Part shown: piece by piece, positions 51,931-61,505 of the stretch | Position numbering within the stretch: position 1 is the stretch's first letter | How the letters are laid out: each line of letters starts with the position of its first letter | Origin: RBG-13-51-18 sp963739395 | GTDB taxonomy: Bacteria > Chloroflexota > Dehalococcoidia > Dehalococcoidales > RBG-16-60-22 | Length of the DNA stretch: 64,000 bases | Direction of reading: 5' to 3' | NCBI GenBank assembly: GCA_963739395.1 | Contig: CAVUAE010000001.1 | Location: 372,001-436,000 of the forward strand | The notes under the pieces: generated by a model | What the model was told of the DNA's origin: nothing | Databases searched by the model: none | Seen by the model: the letters and a program-made list of their open reading frames with translations, nothing else | Made by a program: the position numbers and the translations under genes

Positions 51931-53520
51931 TTATAGTTCAAATACACCGTAAGAGACGCCAGCTAACTTAATAACGGTTTCACCTTTGCTGGATTTAACT
52001 TTAACTCCGTATCCTATCTTTAACAATTTATTATCTGTTTTTATACCTTTAAGACGAATTTCAGAGGACAAAGCCGATGGATTCAAGACAATTAGGAACT
52101 TCTCTTTTTTATACTCCCGCACATAGGCAAATTGTTGACTGCCCTCTTCCTCATATACCGTAGTGAGACTACCATTGGCTTGAAGAGCACGATATCTTTT
52201 CCTTAAAGCAATCAGCTTTTTCACATGACTTAAGAGCGATTCCGGGTCATTTTCTTGAGCTTGAACAGTCAGCCGATTCTGGTGACGGTCGATGGGGAGA
52301 TATAACTTACTCTGTACGGCAATCGAAAAACCTGTATTCGCCCCATTATTCCACTGCATCGGCGTACGAGAACCGGTACGTGTATAACCCCCCTCTTTCG
52401 AGGGTAATCCATTTATATAGCGCATCCCGATTTCATCACCATAATAGATAAACGGTACTCCCGGCCAGGTAAGTAAAAACGTAAAAATTACTTTCAGGTC
52501 TTTATCGGTTCTTTCATAACTAAGTCTTTTAATGTCATGACTACCACTGGGGACTGAAATGAATCCTTTGCCTTTTACGCTTGCAGCATGTTTCAAATAA
52601 AACTTGAGGAAATCCTGTATGCTTTTACCTCCATGGCGGCGAAAGTAGCATTTCTCACTAACCATGAGGTCATCATAACCCCCAAATCCGAAGGGCAGCG
52701 TAAAATCGGTATTGAAACCGGCGGCAATCGATTCTGTGGGGTTGCCCCACTCGGCAATAAAGACAACTTCAGGATACCGAGCGCGTATTTCACGGAAGAT
52801 AGTACGCCAAAGGTTAATAGTCGCGCGATGGGAGGGGTCGTTTTTCACGAGAGAAAAAGCCATGTCTACACGGAACCCATCAACACCCATGTCCAACCAG
52901 TAAGATATTATCTTGATGAGTTCTTGCCGGTTGGCGAGGGGACCAGGCGCATCCATCGGCTGCTGCCAGGGCTTTTTCGGGTCAGGATTGGCAAAGCCGT
53001 AATTTAGAGCCGGCTGGCAATAAAAGAAATTTGTTACATAGCCACCATTTCTTGGAGCATAACCCAATATAAAATTAAGCGAACCATCACCACGGTCCAA
53101 AAAAGAAGATGTCCAGATATATCTATCGGAATACTGATTACGCTTATGTTGAGACGACATTTTAAACCAAGGGTGTTCAACGGAGGTGTGACCGGGAACC
53201 AGGTCGAGACAAACTTTGATGCCTCTTAAATGAGCTTGTTGACACAGCCTTTTAAGGTCGGTGTTAGTCCCATATCGGGGAGCTACCTTACAATAATCCG
53301 CTACATCATAACCCGCATCCTGAAAGGGCGAAACGAAACACGGAGTCAACCACAAGGCATTTACGCCGAGTGACTTAATGTATTCCAGCTTCTGAATTAT
53401 CCCGTTAATATCCCCGATACCATCTCCATTAGAATCATAAAAGGATTGAGTATATATCTGGTAAAAAACGGCATCCTCAAGCCAGGCGGGGGAATGATTA
53501 ACCAAACTATTCTTAGACAT
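51931..53520 (-). CDS. GH13 alpha-glucosidase / trehalose-synthase-like enzyme
   Basis: 529 aa from ATG 53520, which has AAAGGTGA upstream. The TIM-barrel glycosidase motifs are present: WLTPCFVSPFQDAGYDVADY, DLVPGHTS, GFRVDMAF with the catalytic nucleophile Asp, FIAEWGNP with the acid/base Glu, and PSGSHDIKRL with the transition-state Asp. A beta domain ends the protein. Close families are oligo-1,6-glucosidase, sucrose phosphorylase-like and trehalose synthase; the exact substrate cannot be assigned. Probably intracellular storage-sugar metabolism. Confidence 0.85.
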   Translation of the reverse strand: MSKNSLVNHSPAWLEDAVFYQIYTQSFYDSNGDGIGDINGIIQKLEYIKSLGVNALWLTPCFVSPFQDAGYDVADYCKVAPRYGTNTDLKRLCQQAHLRGIKVCLDLVPGHTSVEHPWFKMSSQHKRNQYSDRYIWTSSFLDRGDGSLNFILGYAPRNGGYVTNFFYCQPALNYGFANPDPKKPWQQPMDAPGPLANRQELIKIISYWLDMGVDGFRVDMAFSLVKNDPSHRATINLWRTIFREIRARYPEVVFIAEWGNPTESIAAGFNTDFTLPFGFGGYDDLMVSEKCYFRRHGGKSIQDFLKFYLKHAASVKGKGFISVPSGSHDIKRLSYERTDKDLKVIFTFLLTWPGVPFIYYGDEIGMRYINGLPSKEGGYTRTGSRTPMQWNNGANTGFSIAVQSKLYLPIDRHQNRLTVQAQENDPESLLSHVKKLIALRKRYRALQANGSLTTVYEEEGSQQFAYVREYKKEKFLIVLNPSALSSEIRLKGIKTDNKLLKIGYGVKVKSSKGETVIKLAGVSYGVFEL

Positions 53521-53600
53521 AGTTATCACCTTTTCTTTCATACGGAAACTTTATCATAATGGAGCTAGATGAGCAAAAAAAGTAATTATAGCAGACGTGA

Positions 53601-54341
53601 TTATTCCCATCTAAAAAAGCGGGCGGCAAGCCCGGCGGAAACTACAGTAATCCCCGCCGTGATTAATGACGCGCTGGTATGCCATTCAAAACCCAGCCAG
53701 GGATTCTGCAGCATATAGATAACCCAATGCAGAGGCGTAGCTTCACCGATAATCTGCATCGCTGTGGACATGACTTCCGGCGGCGGACCGGCGCCGCCAA
53801 GTATCATCATGATAAAGAACAGCAGCATACCCACTCCCTGGGCAGAACGAGTGGAAGGCAATACTGCGCCGAGGAAAAATCCGAAACAGGTAAAACATAC
53901 CGTGCCGAACACAAAAGCTACTACTACAAGCCATGGATTCACCGGCCAATTAGGTGAATAGACTATTTTGCCCAATATAGTAACCAATATGCTGCCGGCG
54001 ATGGCAATCACGAAACTTACCAGCAGCTGCGAACCCAACACCGACCAAACGGAGAACGATGATGCTCTAAAACGTCGTAAGACGCCGCGCTCGCGATAAC
54101 CGGCCAGGTGCACCGGCAAAGCCACTGTGCCGATAGCCATCATTATCAATCCGAAATAGGACGGCATATAATAGTCCATCGCGCCAACGCCGCGGTAGAT
54201 TTCCGGACTGGCCGTATTACCGAAAACTCCGCCCATCACGAAGAGGAAAATTAAAGGTAAAGCCAGCGTGAAAATCACCGTGATAGGTTCACGGAGAAAG
54301 AGCTTAATTTCTATCCAGGTTAGCTTAAGTAACGTACTCAT
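53601..54341 (-). CDS. ABC-2-type transporter permease
   Basis: 246 aa with six TM helices and the ABC-2 permease pattern: N-terminal IEIKLFLREPITVIFTLALPLIFLFVMGGVFG, then the VHLAGYRERGVLRRFRASS loop, and a C-terminal TM cluster. Ten nt after the ATPase gene, so a two-component exporter. Substrate unknown; drugs or lipids are possible. Confidence 0.9.
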   Translation of the reverse strand: MSTLLKLTWIEIKLFLREPITVIFTLALPLIFLFVMGGVFGNTASPEIYRGVGAMDYYMPSYFGLIMMAIGTVALPVHLAGYRERGVLRRFRASSFSVWSVLGSQLLVSFVIAIAGSILVTILGKIVYSPNWPVNPWLVVVAFVFGTVCFTCFGFFLGAVLPSTRSAQGVGMLLFFIMMILGGAGPPPEVMSTAMQIIGEATPLHWVIYMLQNPWLGFEWHTSASLITAGITVVSAGLAARFFRWE

Positions 54342-54350
54342 GTTAGTTCA

Positions 54351-55259
54351 TTATTCTGCGGCTGAATGGCCCGTCACTTTCAGGAATACATCCTCGAGAC
54401 TTGGCTGTTCGCTACGCAGGTCAGCCGGCACAATGCCATGTTCGACCAGCGCTGCCGCCACTAAAGCCAGCAAGGGACCATTCCCTTCAACTTCAACTTG
54501 CTTACCTTGACGGCTGACTTTTTTCACGCCGGTTATTTTCTTCAGCCAGGTAAGGTCAGTTTTATCCGTGGTGAAAATTACACGCACGGCTGTAGCATGA
54601 CTGACGATAAGCCCCTGGGGAGTATCAGAGGCAACGATTTTCCCTTTATCGACAATGGCGACGCGGTCGCAGAGATTTTCTGCTTCGTCCATGAAATGCG
54701 TGACCAGCACGACGGTTGTGCCCCTATCACGGACGGCGCGTATCAAGTCCCAGGCAACACGACGAGCGGCGGGGTCGAGACCAGTGGTCATTTCATCTAA
54801 GAACACAACTTCGGGATTATTTACCAATGATAGAGCGATGAAAAGCCGCTGTTTTTGTCCGCCGGAGAGACTGCCGAAACCGGACTTTTGTTTATCAGCT
54901 AGTCCCCACTGCTTCAGCAAGACACGCCAATCTAAGGCTTTAGAAGCGACCGAGGCAAAGAGATCTAGTGCTTCCCAGACTTTGATGCGGTCGGGCAAGG
55001 CTGATTCTTGCAGTTGGGAGCCGATACGACGGCGTAATTCCGGTCCATTATTTAATGGGTTAAGACCAAGCACGCGGATATCGCCGGAATCAGGATGTCT
55101 TAAAGCCTGCAGGCATTCAACCGTGGTGGTTTTACCCGCGCCGTTGGGACCAAGCAGACCAAAAATTTCACCTTTATTAACATTAAAAGAAATATCATCG
55201 ACGGCAATGGTTTTGCCGTAAGTTTTACGAAGATTTTGAACGGAAATAATGGGAGGCAT
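54351..55259 (-). CDS. ABC transporter ATPase (drug/lipid export type)
   Basis: 302 aa. Walker A GPNGAGKTTT, signature FGSLSGGQKQRLFIALSL, Walker B VVFLDEMTTGLD, H-loop LVTHFMDEAENL. The C-terminal ~80 residues form the DUF4162-like extension common in DrrA/CcmA-type exporters. Pairs with the ABC-2 permease downstream. The DNA below its end is a repeat (55305-55345). Confidence 0.93.
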   Translation of the reverse strand: MPPIISVQNLRKTYGKTIAVDDISFNVNKGEIFGLLGPNGAGKTTTVECLQALRHPDSGDIRVLGLNPLNNGPELRRRIGSQLQESALPDRIKVWEALDLFASVASKALDWRVLLKQWGLADKQKSGFGSLSGGQKQRLFIALSLVNNPEVVFLDEMTTGLDPAARRVAWDLIRAVRDRGTTVVLVTHFMDEAENLCDRVAIVDKGKIVASDTPQGLIVSHATAVRVIFTTDKTDLTWLKKITGVKKVSRQGKQVEVEGNGPLLALVAAALVEHGIVPADLRSEQPSLEDVFLKVTGHSAAE

Positions 55260-55304
55260 TTTGTACTATTATAATCTAGGTATAACAAAAATGACAAATA
55301 AAAA

Positions 55305-55346
55305 ACACGGATTCTTCCCCCTCGACAGGCTCGGGGTCAGAATGAC
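55305..55346. repeat. Intergenic repeat between proS and the ABC ATPase gene
   Basis: GATTCTTCCCCCTCGACAGG and GGGGTCAGAATGACATC, matching the CAGAATGAC-ending repeats elsewhere in the window. No ORF. Confidence 0.5.
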
Positions 55347-55348
55347 AT

Positions 55349-57040
55349 CTAGATCAAGTCTTTTATCTTTTTAACGATTTCTTTTAATGGTACAATCGCT
55401 GCTTCTTTTTCCGTGCGTTTTTTAAACTCGACAGAGTCTTTTTCTAAAGTACGGGGGCTGACGGTAATGCGGAAAGGCAAACCGATTAAGTCAGCGTCGT
55501 TGAACTTTACGCCGGCGGATTCAGTCCGGTCGTCGAAAAGCACCTCGATGCCATCTTTTTGCAGGTCGGCATAAAGCTTTTCCGCCACTTCACTCACCTT
55601 AGAATCCTCACGATATAAAGGGCAGAGATAAACATGATAAGGGGCGATAGTCAGGGGCCAGATAATGCCTTTATCATCGTGGTTTTGCTCAACGGCAGCC
55701 GCCAGCAAACGACTGGGACCCAAGCCATAGCACCCCATGACAATAGGATGAGAATCACCCTTTTCATCAAGGAAATTAGCACCAAACTTAGAGCTGTATA
55801 TCGTTCCGAGTTTAAAAATATGGGCAGCCTCGATGCCTCTTTTGGACGTAAGCTTACCACCACAATTAACGCACTTATCGCCAGCACGGGCGACAGCGAT
55901 ATCGCCCACAATATCGGCTTTAAAGTCTCGCGGGTAGTTGACGTTCTTAAGATGGGTGTCGGGTTTATTGCCGCCAGCGACGAAATTCACGCCGGATGTA
56001 ACGGAGTCGTCGGCGATGACCTTAATCCCCTTTAGCCCAACCGGCGAGGCGGCGCCAGGGACGACACCAACGGCACTGACTTCGGCTTCGGTTGCCAGGC
56101 GCAGGTCGGTACATTTTAATTGGTTCTTGAGCTTGGTTTCGTTAACCGCAAGGTCGCCGCGAATGACGCCAAAGATAAAAGCGCCATCGGCGACATAAAA
56201 GACAGCTTTCAGGGTATAGGCGGGGGGCACCTTAAGAAAACGGGCAACTTCCTCGATGGACTTCATGCCGGGGGTGGCGACCGGCTCAAGGGGGAGTGGT
56301 TTGCCGCCATCTACTTTTTCCTTTACGCTAACGGCTTTTTCTCCGTTGGCGGCGTAGTTGCATTTCGTACAATGGATAACCTCATCCTCGCCGGTATCAG
56401 CGAGAACCATAAATTCTCTAGAGTCCTTGCCGCCGATAGCCCCGCTATCCGCCTCGACGACCATAACCGGCAAACCGCAGCGTTTAAAGATATTCTGGTA
56501 CGCCTTGAGTACGCTATCGTAAGATTTATCCAGTCCCGCCTCATCGACATCGAAGCTATAGGCATCCTTCATGGCAAACTCACGCGCACGGACTAAACCA
56601 CCGCGGGGTCGCGGCTCATCACGGAACTTGGTCTGTATCTGGTAAAGCATCAAGGGCAAATCGCGGTAGCTCTGGACATAGCGTGCCGCCAGCGAGGTAA
56701 CGACTTCCTCATGCGTTGGACCCAGAGTAAGCTTGCGTTCCCGCCGATCGAAAAGATGAAAAAGCACGTCGTTCATCAAGCGGTCGCGTCCCGATGTCAC
56801 CCAGAGTTCGTTAGGCGAAAGGACAGGCATATGTAATTCCTGTCCGCCGGCTTTATCCATCTCGTCGCGGATGATAGCTTCAATCTTTTGCAGCGACCGC
56901 CACCCCAGCGGCAAGTAGGAATAAATGCCTGCCGCGAGCTGGTTAATTAAGCCCGCCCGGAGCATCAACTGGTGCCCGATAGTATCCGCATCGGCGGGGA
57001 CTTCTCTGGTTGTTTTACAAAATAGCTTCGAGATACGCAC
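55349..57040 (-). CDS. proS: Prolyl-tRNA synthetase
   Basis: 563 aa from a GTG with AAGGAG eight nt upstream. Class II, bacterial type: LMLRAGLINQLAAGIYSYLPLG (N-terminal), the TLGPTHEEVVTSL and FRDEPRPRGGLVRAREFAMKDAYSF motif region, an INS editing insert (about 225-400), motif 3 MGCYGLGPSRLLAAAVEQNHD, and the anticodon domain at the C-terminus. Follows dxr-rseP-ispG, as in other Dehalococcoidia (established order recalled). Confidence 0.96.
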   Translation of the reverse strand: MRISKLFCKTTREVPADADTIGHQLMLRAGLINQLAAGIYSYLPLGWRSLQKIEAIIRDEMDKAGGQELHMPVLSPNELWVTSGRDRLMNDVLFHLFDRRERKLTLGPTHEEVVTSLAARYVQSYRDLPLMLYQIQTKFRDEPRPRGGLVRAREFAMKDAYSFDVDEAGLDKSYDSVLKAYQNIFKRCGLPVMVVEADSGAIGGKDSREFMVLADTGEDEVIHCTKCNYAANGEKAVSVKEKVDGGKPLPLEPVATPGMKSIEEVARFLKVPPAYTLKAVFYVADGAFIFGVIRGDLAVNETKLKNQLKCTDLRLATEAEVSAVGVVPGAASPVGLKGIKVIADDSVTSGVNFVAGGNKPDTHLKNVNYPRDFKADIVGDIAVARAGDKCVNCGGKLTSKRGIEAAHIFKLGTIYSSKFGANFLDEKGDSHPIVMGCYGLGPSRLLAAAVEQNHDDKGIIWPLTIAPYHVYLCPLYREDSKVSEVAEKLYADLQKDGIEVLFDDRTESAGVKFNDADLIGLPFRITVSPRTLEKDSVEFKKRTEKEAAIVPLKEIVKKIKDLI

Positions 57041-57109
57041 GAGTGACTCCTTATATTGAATTATACTTTAAAAACCCTACGAAAGGAGTTAATAAATGAA
57101 AAGACATAA

Positions 57110-58030
57110 TTACTTCGCTATTTTATCATGTTGATACGGTCTCGGTGGCATATACATTATAGAATCGATGCTAGTTACCGGTATGGCATAAACTATCCAA
57201 GGGTCAGAATCCTTTTCCGATCGAATGTAAGTTATTCCATTATTCGTTAAAATCAGCCTGCCATTAGCGACACAGGTATTAGCCGATGCACAACCTACAA
57301 ACTGTTGGGGTAAGGGTTTATTACAAATAACATCAACCGACGAGAAATAATGGTCTGTATCATCCGCGGCTTGCGTTTGAGCCAGTAAATCAACCGGTAC
57401 CATGGTAATGATAAATACTAGCAAACTGATAACAATAGCTGATATTACCCTGACTGCGTTATGATCCCGCAGGGTTTTTGTCTTATCTAAGGGCAATTTC
57501 CAATGAACGATATCAATATAAAATATTAAACCTATAACTAATATGATAACCGAAGCTCCACACACCGCCCATATGTTTTTTAGAGAATTATCAGAAGCCG
57601 AGAGAATCAGATAGACAATACTCGACACTACCAGTATTACAAAAATTACGAGGGCAGTTATCCTGAAAGGTTTTTGTTTAGCGGGTGCATCCTCATCGAA
57701 CAATATGCTTGTATTTCTTTTAGACAACTCCCAATAAAAGACGAACAATCCAGCGATAAAAATACAAGCGATAACTAATTTAATACTGGAAAACATGTAG
57801 TCGTTAGTAGTAAAGACCAGGACACTAGGCGTGATACCCAGAGCATGATAGTAAGATTCGAGGTAAGAGCGTCCTAAAATATAACAGAAAGCGGCAAAGA
57901 TACCGAGAAGAGGGACAAACGTTTTAAGAATGTCCATGAAGTTCCAGCCATCTTTCTTTTCGTCTTGTTTTAGAGTGACTTTGACTTTCCGTGGTTTACG
58001 AGCAGTTTTTTTTCCCTTTTTATCCGCCAT
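57110..58030 (-). CDS. Multi-TM hypothetical membrane protein
   Basis: 306 aa. A basic N-terminal segment (KKGKKTARKPRKVKVTLK) is followed by five TM helices (about 38-225), then a soluble C-terminal domain with CASANTCVANGRLILTNNG and NPL-rich segments that would face outside. No transport or enzyme motif was recognised. It is a candidate for a membrane-signal or stress protein. Lies between ispG and proS. Confidence 0.65.
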   Translation of the reverse strand: MADKKGKKTARKPRKVKVTLKQDEKKDGWNFMDILKTFVPLLGIFAAFCYILGRSYLESYYHALGITPSVLVFTTNDYMFSSIKLVIACIFIAGLFVFYWELSKRNTSILFDEDAPAKQKPFRITALVIFVILVVSSIVYLILSASDNSLKNIWAVCGASVIILVIGLIFYIDIVHWKLPLDKTKTLRDHNAVRVISAIVISLLVFIITMVPVDLLAQTQAADDTDHYFSSVDVICNKPLPQQFVGCASANTCVANGRLILTNNGITYIRSEKDSDPWIVYAIPVTSIDSIMYMPPRPYQHDKIAK

Positions 58031-58086
58031 TTTACACCTCTTCCGCTTCTCTCATCAGCGCTTCGAGAAAGTCCTTTTCTTTCTGG

Positions 58087-58106
58087 ATCCCGATTTTCAT
58101 CGGGAT
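58087..58106. repeat. Hairpin repeat between ispG and the membrane-protein gene
   Basis: ATCCCGAT and ATCGGGAT pair around TTTC (GAAA on the minus strand). The same family ends with CAGAA as in the proA-rph repeat. Not followed by a clear U-tract. Confidence 0.55.
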
Positions 58107-58132
58107 GGCGGTGGTGCTTAAATACTTCTTAA

Positions 58133-59179
58133 TTAAAATTTCTCTATTTCCCGCATTATCGATGCAAGGTAATCATTCTCTTCTACCACCGCCACCTTTA
58201 CTCCCCGCTTAAAGATAACGCCCTTGCCCTTACCACAGGCGATGCCAACATCGGCGTCTTTAGCCTCGCCGGGTCCATTGACTACGCACCCCATCACGGC
58301 AACTTTAATGGTCTTATTAATCTTAAGAAGTCGCTTTTCGACCTCTTGCGCCAATTTTACCACGTCCGTCTCGGCGCGACCACAGGTCGGACAGCTTACA
58401 AGGACGGGTCCATGTTGACGCAGGTCGAGGCTTTTAAGAATTTCATATGCGGCGAAGACTTCCTCCTGGGGAGGGGCGGTTAAAGAGACGCGGATAGTAT
58501 CGCCGATGCCCAGCCAGAGCAAGGTGCCGATGCCCACGGAACTCCTGATAACGCCGCTCCTGAGCGTACCTGCCTCGGTAATGCCGATATGGAGGGGATA
58601 AGGCATTTTATTGGCGATACTTTGATAAGCGGCAATGGTGGTGGGGACGTCGAAAGCCTTAAGCGACACTTTTATCAGGTTGAAGTCCAGGCTTTCTAAA
58701 AGCTTTATCTGCGCCAAAGCGGCTTTAACCATTCTTTCGGCGATATTTAATTTAGGATTACTTGTTTTCGGAAGACTTCCAGCATTCAGTCCAATGCGTA
58801 TAGGTACTCCCCGCTCTTTAGCGGCTAGCGCCACCTTCTTTACCTTATCCGGCTCGCCGATGTTGCCGGGGTTCAGGCGGAGTCCGTCCACGCCAGCCTC
58901 CAGCGCCATGAGAGCCAAACGGTAATCAAAGTGGATATCGGCAATAACAGGTATCTTAACCCTTTTCTTTATGTCAACTAATGCCCTAGCGGCTTGAGCG
59001 TCCGGCACGGCGACTCGCACAATTTCACAGCCGACTTCTTCAAGCTGTTTAATCTGGTGGACGGTGGCTTTTACGTCGCGAGTATCGGTCTTGGTCATGG
59101 ACTGCACGACAATAGGTGCTCCCCCACCGATAGTTACGCCGCCAATCTTGATTTGCTTACTGATACGTCGCTTCATCAT
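58133..59179 (-). CDS. ispG: 4-Hydroxy-3-methylbut-2-en-1-yl diphosphate synthase
   Basis: 348 aa from ATG 59179 (or the next codon), 11 nt after the rseP stop; a longer GTG start overlapping rseP has no support. The [4Fe-4S] ligands are in VSCPTCGRAE and VMGCVVNGPGE; GGAPIVVQSMTKTDTRD and the RIGLNAGSLP region mark the TIM-barrel. Makes HMBPP in the MEP isoprenoid pathway. Operon with dxr and rseP. Confidence 0.96.
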   Translation of the reverse strand: MMKRRISKQIKIGGVTIGGGAPIVVQSMTKTDTRDVKATVHQIKQLEEVGCEIVRVAVPDAQAARALVDIKKRVKIPVIADIHFDYRLALMALEAGVDGLRLNPGNIGEPDKVKKVALAAKERGVPIRIGLNAGSLPKTSNPKLNIAERMVKAALAQIKLLESLDFNLIKVSLKAFDVPTTIAAYQSIANKMPYPLHIGITEAGTLRSGVIRSSVGIGTLLWLGIGDTIRVSLTAPPQEEVFAAYEILKSLDLRQHGPVLVSCPTCGRAETDVVKLAQEVEKRLLKINKTIKVAVMGCVVNGPGEAKDADVGIACGKGKGVIFKRGVKVAVVEENDYLASIMREIEKF

Positions 59180-59190
59180 TTTCTTGCCTG

Positions 59191-60252
59191 CTAGCCTCCT
59201 AGTAAACTCCCGCCGGAAATCCACCGGGCGATATCCTGGTACGTAATCAGCAGCATAAAAGCCAGTAATACAATGAAACCAGTGGAGTGGATGATATTCT
59301 GTATTTTGGGAGAAACTCTTTTACCGCGTCGTATCCACTCAATAAGGATGAATAGCAGATGGCTGCCATCGAGCGCCGGGAACGGTATTATTTGGGTGAT
59401 AGCGATAGCGATACTGATAAAAGCGGTTAACTCCAACACCGGGCTGACGCCAGCATGAGCTACTTCTCCCGTAACTTGTACAATACCGACCGGTCCCGCC
59501 GGCGTAAAAGGCATAGCGCCGATAACCGTCTCGATAATGCCGTTTTTATACAAGATAAGCGTCTCCCAAACTGAAGATGCGCCCTCGGGAATCGCCCGCC
59601 AGAAAGGCAAGCTCTCGCTAGTGATAGCCGCATCCATTGTCTGGGACGTTATCCCTAAAGACCCATCCCCTTCCGGAGGTTTCCAGCGAGGTATGGCTTT
59701 CACCGTCTCGGTTGTTGTATCGGCGTGCTGAATATCTAGAGTAACTTCCGCGCCGAGGTTCAGCTGAATCTCACGGGAAAGTGCGCCCACGCTATCTATC
59801 GGTATATTATTCACCGTAAGGATAGTATCGCCTATTTTAATACCTGCCAATTCCGCTGGCGAGTTTGCCGTAACCTCCTGAACTTCCACCCTGCCCTTAA
59901 CGACATCATGGGGAACCATATAAGCAATGGTCATCAACAGGAAGGGCAAAATCAAGTTCATCAGTATGCCGCCGCTAAGCACCAGGGCGCGTACCCAATA
60001 CTTCCGAGCGGCTAAAGCCCTGGGGGCGGCGGGGTCAACTTCACCCGAGATTTTGTTAAAACCGCCGAAGGGAATCCAGTTAATGGAATAAATCGTGTCG
60101 CCAAACTTTTTTCCATAAAGACGGGGCGGGAAACCGATGCCGAACTCTTCCACCCAGCAGCCAGTGGCTTTGGCTGTAATAAAATGTCCCAGTTCATGAG
60201 CGATAATAAGTACGGATAGGACGAGAATGCCGACGACTATCGTGAGCCACAT
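59191..60252 (-). CDS. rseP: RseP-family site-2 metalloprotease
   Basis: 353 aa. Zinc motif HELGH (residues 20-24, in IIAHELGHFITAKATG) in the first TM helix, a PDZ domain (~115-190, VTANSPAELAGIKIGDTILTVNN), and the third ligand in FPALDGSHLLFILIE. Cleaves membrane proteins such as anti-sigma factors. Its start overlaps the dxr stop by one base (TAATG). Confidence 0.94.
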   Translation of the reverse strand: MWLTIVVGILVLSVLIIAHELGHFITAKATGCWVEEFGIGFPPRLYGKKFGDTIYSINWIPFGGFNKISGEVDPAAPRALAARKYWVRALVLSGGILMNLILPFLLMTIAYMVPHDVVKGRVEVQEVTANSPAELAGIKIGDTILTVNNIPIDSVGALSREIQLNLGAEVTLDIQHADTTTETVKAIPRWKPPEGDGSLGITSQTMDAAITSESLPFWRAIPEGASSVWETLILYKNGIIETVIGAMPFTPAGPVGIVQVTGEVAHAGVSPVLELTAFISIAIAITQIIPFPALDGSHLLFILIEWIRRGKRVSPKIQNIIHSTGFIVLLAFMLLITYQDIARWISGGSLLGG

Positions 60253-61403
60253 TATACATTACCCCCGGCAATCTTTAGTGCCGTTTCCCGCGCCCACTTA
60301 TCCACCGCTTTAATATCATCGAGTGAAGGACTGGGAACGCTTTCATGTTTTTCCAGAGTTTTTTCAACGATAGTAGCAATATCTAAAAAGCGTATTTTCC
60401 CTTGTAAGAATAAGTCCACAGCTACTTCGTCGGCGGCGCAGAGAACAGCAGGATAAGCGTCTCCCCTCTTGCCAGCCTCAATAGCCAGACGGAGACAGGG
60501 GAACTTAGCCATATCCGGCTGCTGAAAGTTAAGGTCAGCGAAATTATCCCAGTCCAGACGAGGCAGGTCGGCATTGGGGAGGCGGTCGGGGTAAGACAAA
60601 GCATACTGAATCGGCAAACGCATATCGGGCATACTCAACTGCGCTTTGACCGAGCCGTCGACGAACTCCACCATAGAATGGACGATGCTTTGCGGGTGAA
60701 TGACCACGGTTATATTTTCTATCGGCACATTAAAAAGCCAGTGCGCTTCGATGACCTCAAGACCTTTGTTCATCAGGGTTGCCGAGTCAATGGTTACTTT
60801 TTTACCCATCTTCCACGAAGGGTGGGCTAAAGCCTGCGTCACGGTGATATTAGTCATTCGCTCCACCGGGTAATCGAAGAAAGGGCCACCGGAAGCTGTA
60901 AGGATAATACGGCTAGGCGTTTGTTTTTCGCCGTTAAGACACTGCCAGATAGCGCTGTGTTCACTATCTATCGGGAGGATACGGGCTTTGGCTTTTTTCG
61001 CGGCGGCGGTGATGATGCCACCAGCGGCGACTAGCGACTCTTTATTAGCGAGGGCGATAGTCTTACCGGCTTTGACCGCGGCTAAAACAGCATCGAGCCC
61101 TGCTAACCCAGAGGTGGCAACAACGACGATATCAACATCCGGATAAGTCGCCATTTGTTCAATGGGAAGATACTTGGGACGCAGGAACACCGCACGGTTC
61201 GCATTTTCGCTACCATATCCGGCGTAATAAAAGAATTCCGGTTTGAACTCCTGAATCTGTTGCATGAGTAAGGTGTGGTTATCGCCGGCTGCCAGACCAA
61301 CGATAGAAAAACGGTCCGGCATCGCGCGGACGATATCCAGCGTCTGCTGTCCAATTGAGCCGGTCGAGCCGAGCACCGCCAGTTTTTTTAACTTAACCGC
61401 CAT
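60252..61403 (-). CDS. dxr: 1-Deoxy-D-xylulose 5-phosphate reductoisomerase
   Basis: 383 aa. NADPH motif VLGSTGSIGQQTLDIV, the metal/substrate loop LPIDSEHSAIWQCL, the flexible ASGGPFFDYP loop and HPSWKMGKKVTIDSATLMNKGLE. First committed step of the MEP pathway. It is the first gene of dxr-rseP-ispG and has a normal length for the family. Confidence 0.97.
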   Translation of the reverse strand: MAVKLKKLAVLGSTGSIGQQTLDIVRAMPDRFSIVGLAAGDNHTLLMQQIQEFKPEFFYYAGYGSENANRAVFLRPKYLPIEQMATYPDVDIVVVATSGLAGLDAVLAAVKAGKTIALANKESLVAAGGIITAAAKKAKARILPIDSEHSAIWQCLNGEKQTPSRIILTASGGPFFDYPVERMTNITVTQALAHPSWKMGKKVTIDSATLMNKGLEVIEAHWLFNVPIENITVVIHPQSIVHSMVEFVDGSVKAQLSMPDMRLPIQYALSYPDRLPNADLPRLDWDNFADLNFQQPDMAKFPCLRLAIEAGKRGDAYPAVLCAADEVAVDLFLQGKIRFLDIATIVEKTLEKHESVPSPSLDDIKAVDKWARETALKIAGGNV

Positions 61404-61456
61404 GATACCTATAGTTTACAACAAATAGGTAGTTGAGGCTATCGGAGGGAAAAGAA

Positions 61457-61478
61457 AAAGGGGGCTTTCGCCCCCTTT
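61457..61478 (-). terminator. Terminator after the glutaredoxin-PDZ gene
   Basis: AAAGGGGGC and GCCCCCTTT around a TTTC loop, followed by TTTTTCTTTTCC on the minus strand, ~28 nt after the glutaredoxin-PDZ gene stop. Confidence 0.88.
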
Positions 61479-61505
61479 AATAAACCTAACGCATAATAAA
61501 ATGAT

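Noticed and set aside
54655..55221. Long open frame antisense to the ABC ATPase gene
   Set aside because: It is the shadow of a conserved ATPase gene with intact motifs.
57081..57134. 12-codon ORF with good AAAGGAG on the plus strand before a convergent gene
   Set aside because: Too short (MKRHNYFAILSC) and overlaps the end of the opposite-strand gene; may be a relic but there is no support.
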